Part shown: in pieces, positions 5,388 to 5,903 of the stretch
Layout: each line of letters opens with the position of its first letter
How positions within the stretch are numbered: the first letter of the stretch is position 1
Source: Candidatus Poribacteria bacterium
GTDB taxonomy: Bacteria; Poribacteria; WGA-4E; GCA-2687025
DNA length: 5,903 bases
Assembly (NCBI GenBank): GCA_027625215.1
Contig: JAQBWJ010000167.1
Location: 1-5,903 of the forward strand
Direction of reading: 5' to 3'
Position numbers and translations under genes: made by a program
Notes under the pieces: model-generated
Told to the model about the DNA's origin: nothing
Seen by the model: only the letters and a program-made list of their open reading frames with translations
Database searches by the model: none

Positions 5388-5903
5388 ATGATTCCACACC
5401 TCACCATCGCGCGACTGTTGGGAACGACGTTGGACGACGCAGGGGCTCCGTACGTCCTGACAGGGATCGCGGCAGCGGACGGCTTGGCGATGGGTCCGCT
5501 TGTCGTCTATTCCACCGAAGAGCTCCGCGTCGCCGACCGACGCATCCTCCCGTCCGACACCGAGCGCGAGTGGGAACGCCTCACCACCGCCGTTGAGCAC
5601 ACGCGCCGGATGCTGCTCGACCTGCGCGACCGCCTCCAACTCTCCGACGAGGAAGCCTCCGGCGCGTTCATCTTTCAATCGCACGTGTCGCTTCTGGACG
5701 ACCCGATGTTCACCGAACGGGCGCGGCGCGAGATCGTCACGAACCTGCGCGGCGCGGAGTCCGCCGTGTCCACCTTTGCGAAGGAGATTACGGCAGCCTT
5801 CCGCGCGCTGGACGACAAGTTCTTCCAAGAAAAAGCGGCGGACGTGCAGGACGTGATGCGCCACCTGCTGTACAGCCTTGAACAGACCCGCTCCACCGAC
5901 GCC
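5388..5903 (+). CDS. ptsI: PTS enzyme I, N-terminal part (3' truncated by window edge)
   Basis: An open frame of 172 codons from ATG 5388 to the window edge, with no stop. The protein matches the N-terminal half of phosphoenolpyruvate-protein phosphotransferase: LTGIAAADGLAMGPLVV (24-40) corresponds to the usual GIAASPGIAIG start; GAFIFQSHVSLLDDPMF (92-108) to the 'aIFe.H..lL.D' helix of the HPr-binding domain; and FFQEKAADVQDVMRHLLYSL (145-164) to the conserved 'eRaaDv.Dv..r.L' segment. EI takes phosphate from PEP and gives it to HPr. The phosphorylated His (about 189 in E. coli EI) and the PEP-binding barrel are beyond the window. There is a roughly 22-residue N-terminal extension (MIPHLTIARLLGTTLDDAGA and on) and no clear Shine-Dalgarno sequence, so the true start could lie further in at a TTG or CTG. 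The 4-base gap after ptsH suggests coupling. Confidence 0.95.
   Translation, partial: MIPHLTIARLLGTTLDDAGAPYVLTGIAAADGLAMGPLVVYSTEELRVADRRILPSDTEREWERLTTAVEHTRRMLLDLRDRLQLSDEEASGAFIFQSHVSLLDDPMFTERARREIVTNLRGAESAVSTFAKEITAAFRALDDKFFQEKAADVQDVMRHLLYSLEQTRSTDA

Noticed and set aside
5500..5856. Plus-strand open frame of 118 codons near the right edge
   Set aside because: Ser/Pro/Arg-rich shadow in the wrong phase; the real coding frame here is enzyme I starting at 5388, which has clear family motifs.

Overview
The window is a compact, entirely plus-strand cluster of conserved genes from a high-GC Gram-negative (diderm) bacterium. In order: lptC (3' end only), lptA, lptB, rpoN, long-form hpf, hprK, ptsH and ptsI (5' end only). 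An LPS-transport set implies an outer membrane. HprK, an HPr with a regulatory serine and a long HPF with a C-terminal dimerisation domain argue against an enteric-type gammaproteobacterium. A diderm lineage outside the classical Proteobacteria (for example a Planctomycetota-like or candidate phylum) is possible, but this is a weak inference and I cannot name the organism.

Layout. Positions 3-1653 hold the Lpt genes, joined by 1-base stop/start overlaps (TGATG), which suggests translational coupling. After a 41-base gap comes rpoN (1695-3173). A 169-base gap with a small hairpin and a TGTGA/TCACA inverted repeat precedes hpf (3343-3915). A 147-base gap precedes hprK (4063-5010) and is filled by a long imperfect hairpin whose 3' arm begins in five perfect 7-base tandem repeats. 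A 97-base gap with a perfect 10-bp hairpin (resembling a widespread intergenic repeat) and a second small hairpin precedes ptsH (5108-5383). ptsI starts 4 bases later at 5388 and runs off the window.

How the genes work together. LptC, LptA and LptB are parts of the machine that carries LPS from the inner to the outer membrane. RpoN is sigma-54. HPF dimerises and silences ribosomes in slow growth. EI and HPr form a phosphorelay, and HprK phosphorylates or dephosphorylates the regulatory serine of HPr. This is a variant of the lptB-rpoN-hpf-PTS neighbourhood known from proteobacteria, with hprK-ptsH-ptsI following directly and no ptsN or rapZ in the window.

I see no defence system, phage, transposase, CRISPR, rRNA or tRNA. 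The best leads are small: an HPr whose active-site loop keeps the phosphorylatable His but has lost the neighbouring Arg and Pro, a strongly structured hpf-hprK spacer, and a Gln in the LptB Walker A motif. No convincing new system is present.
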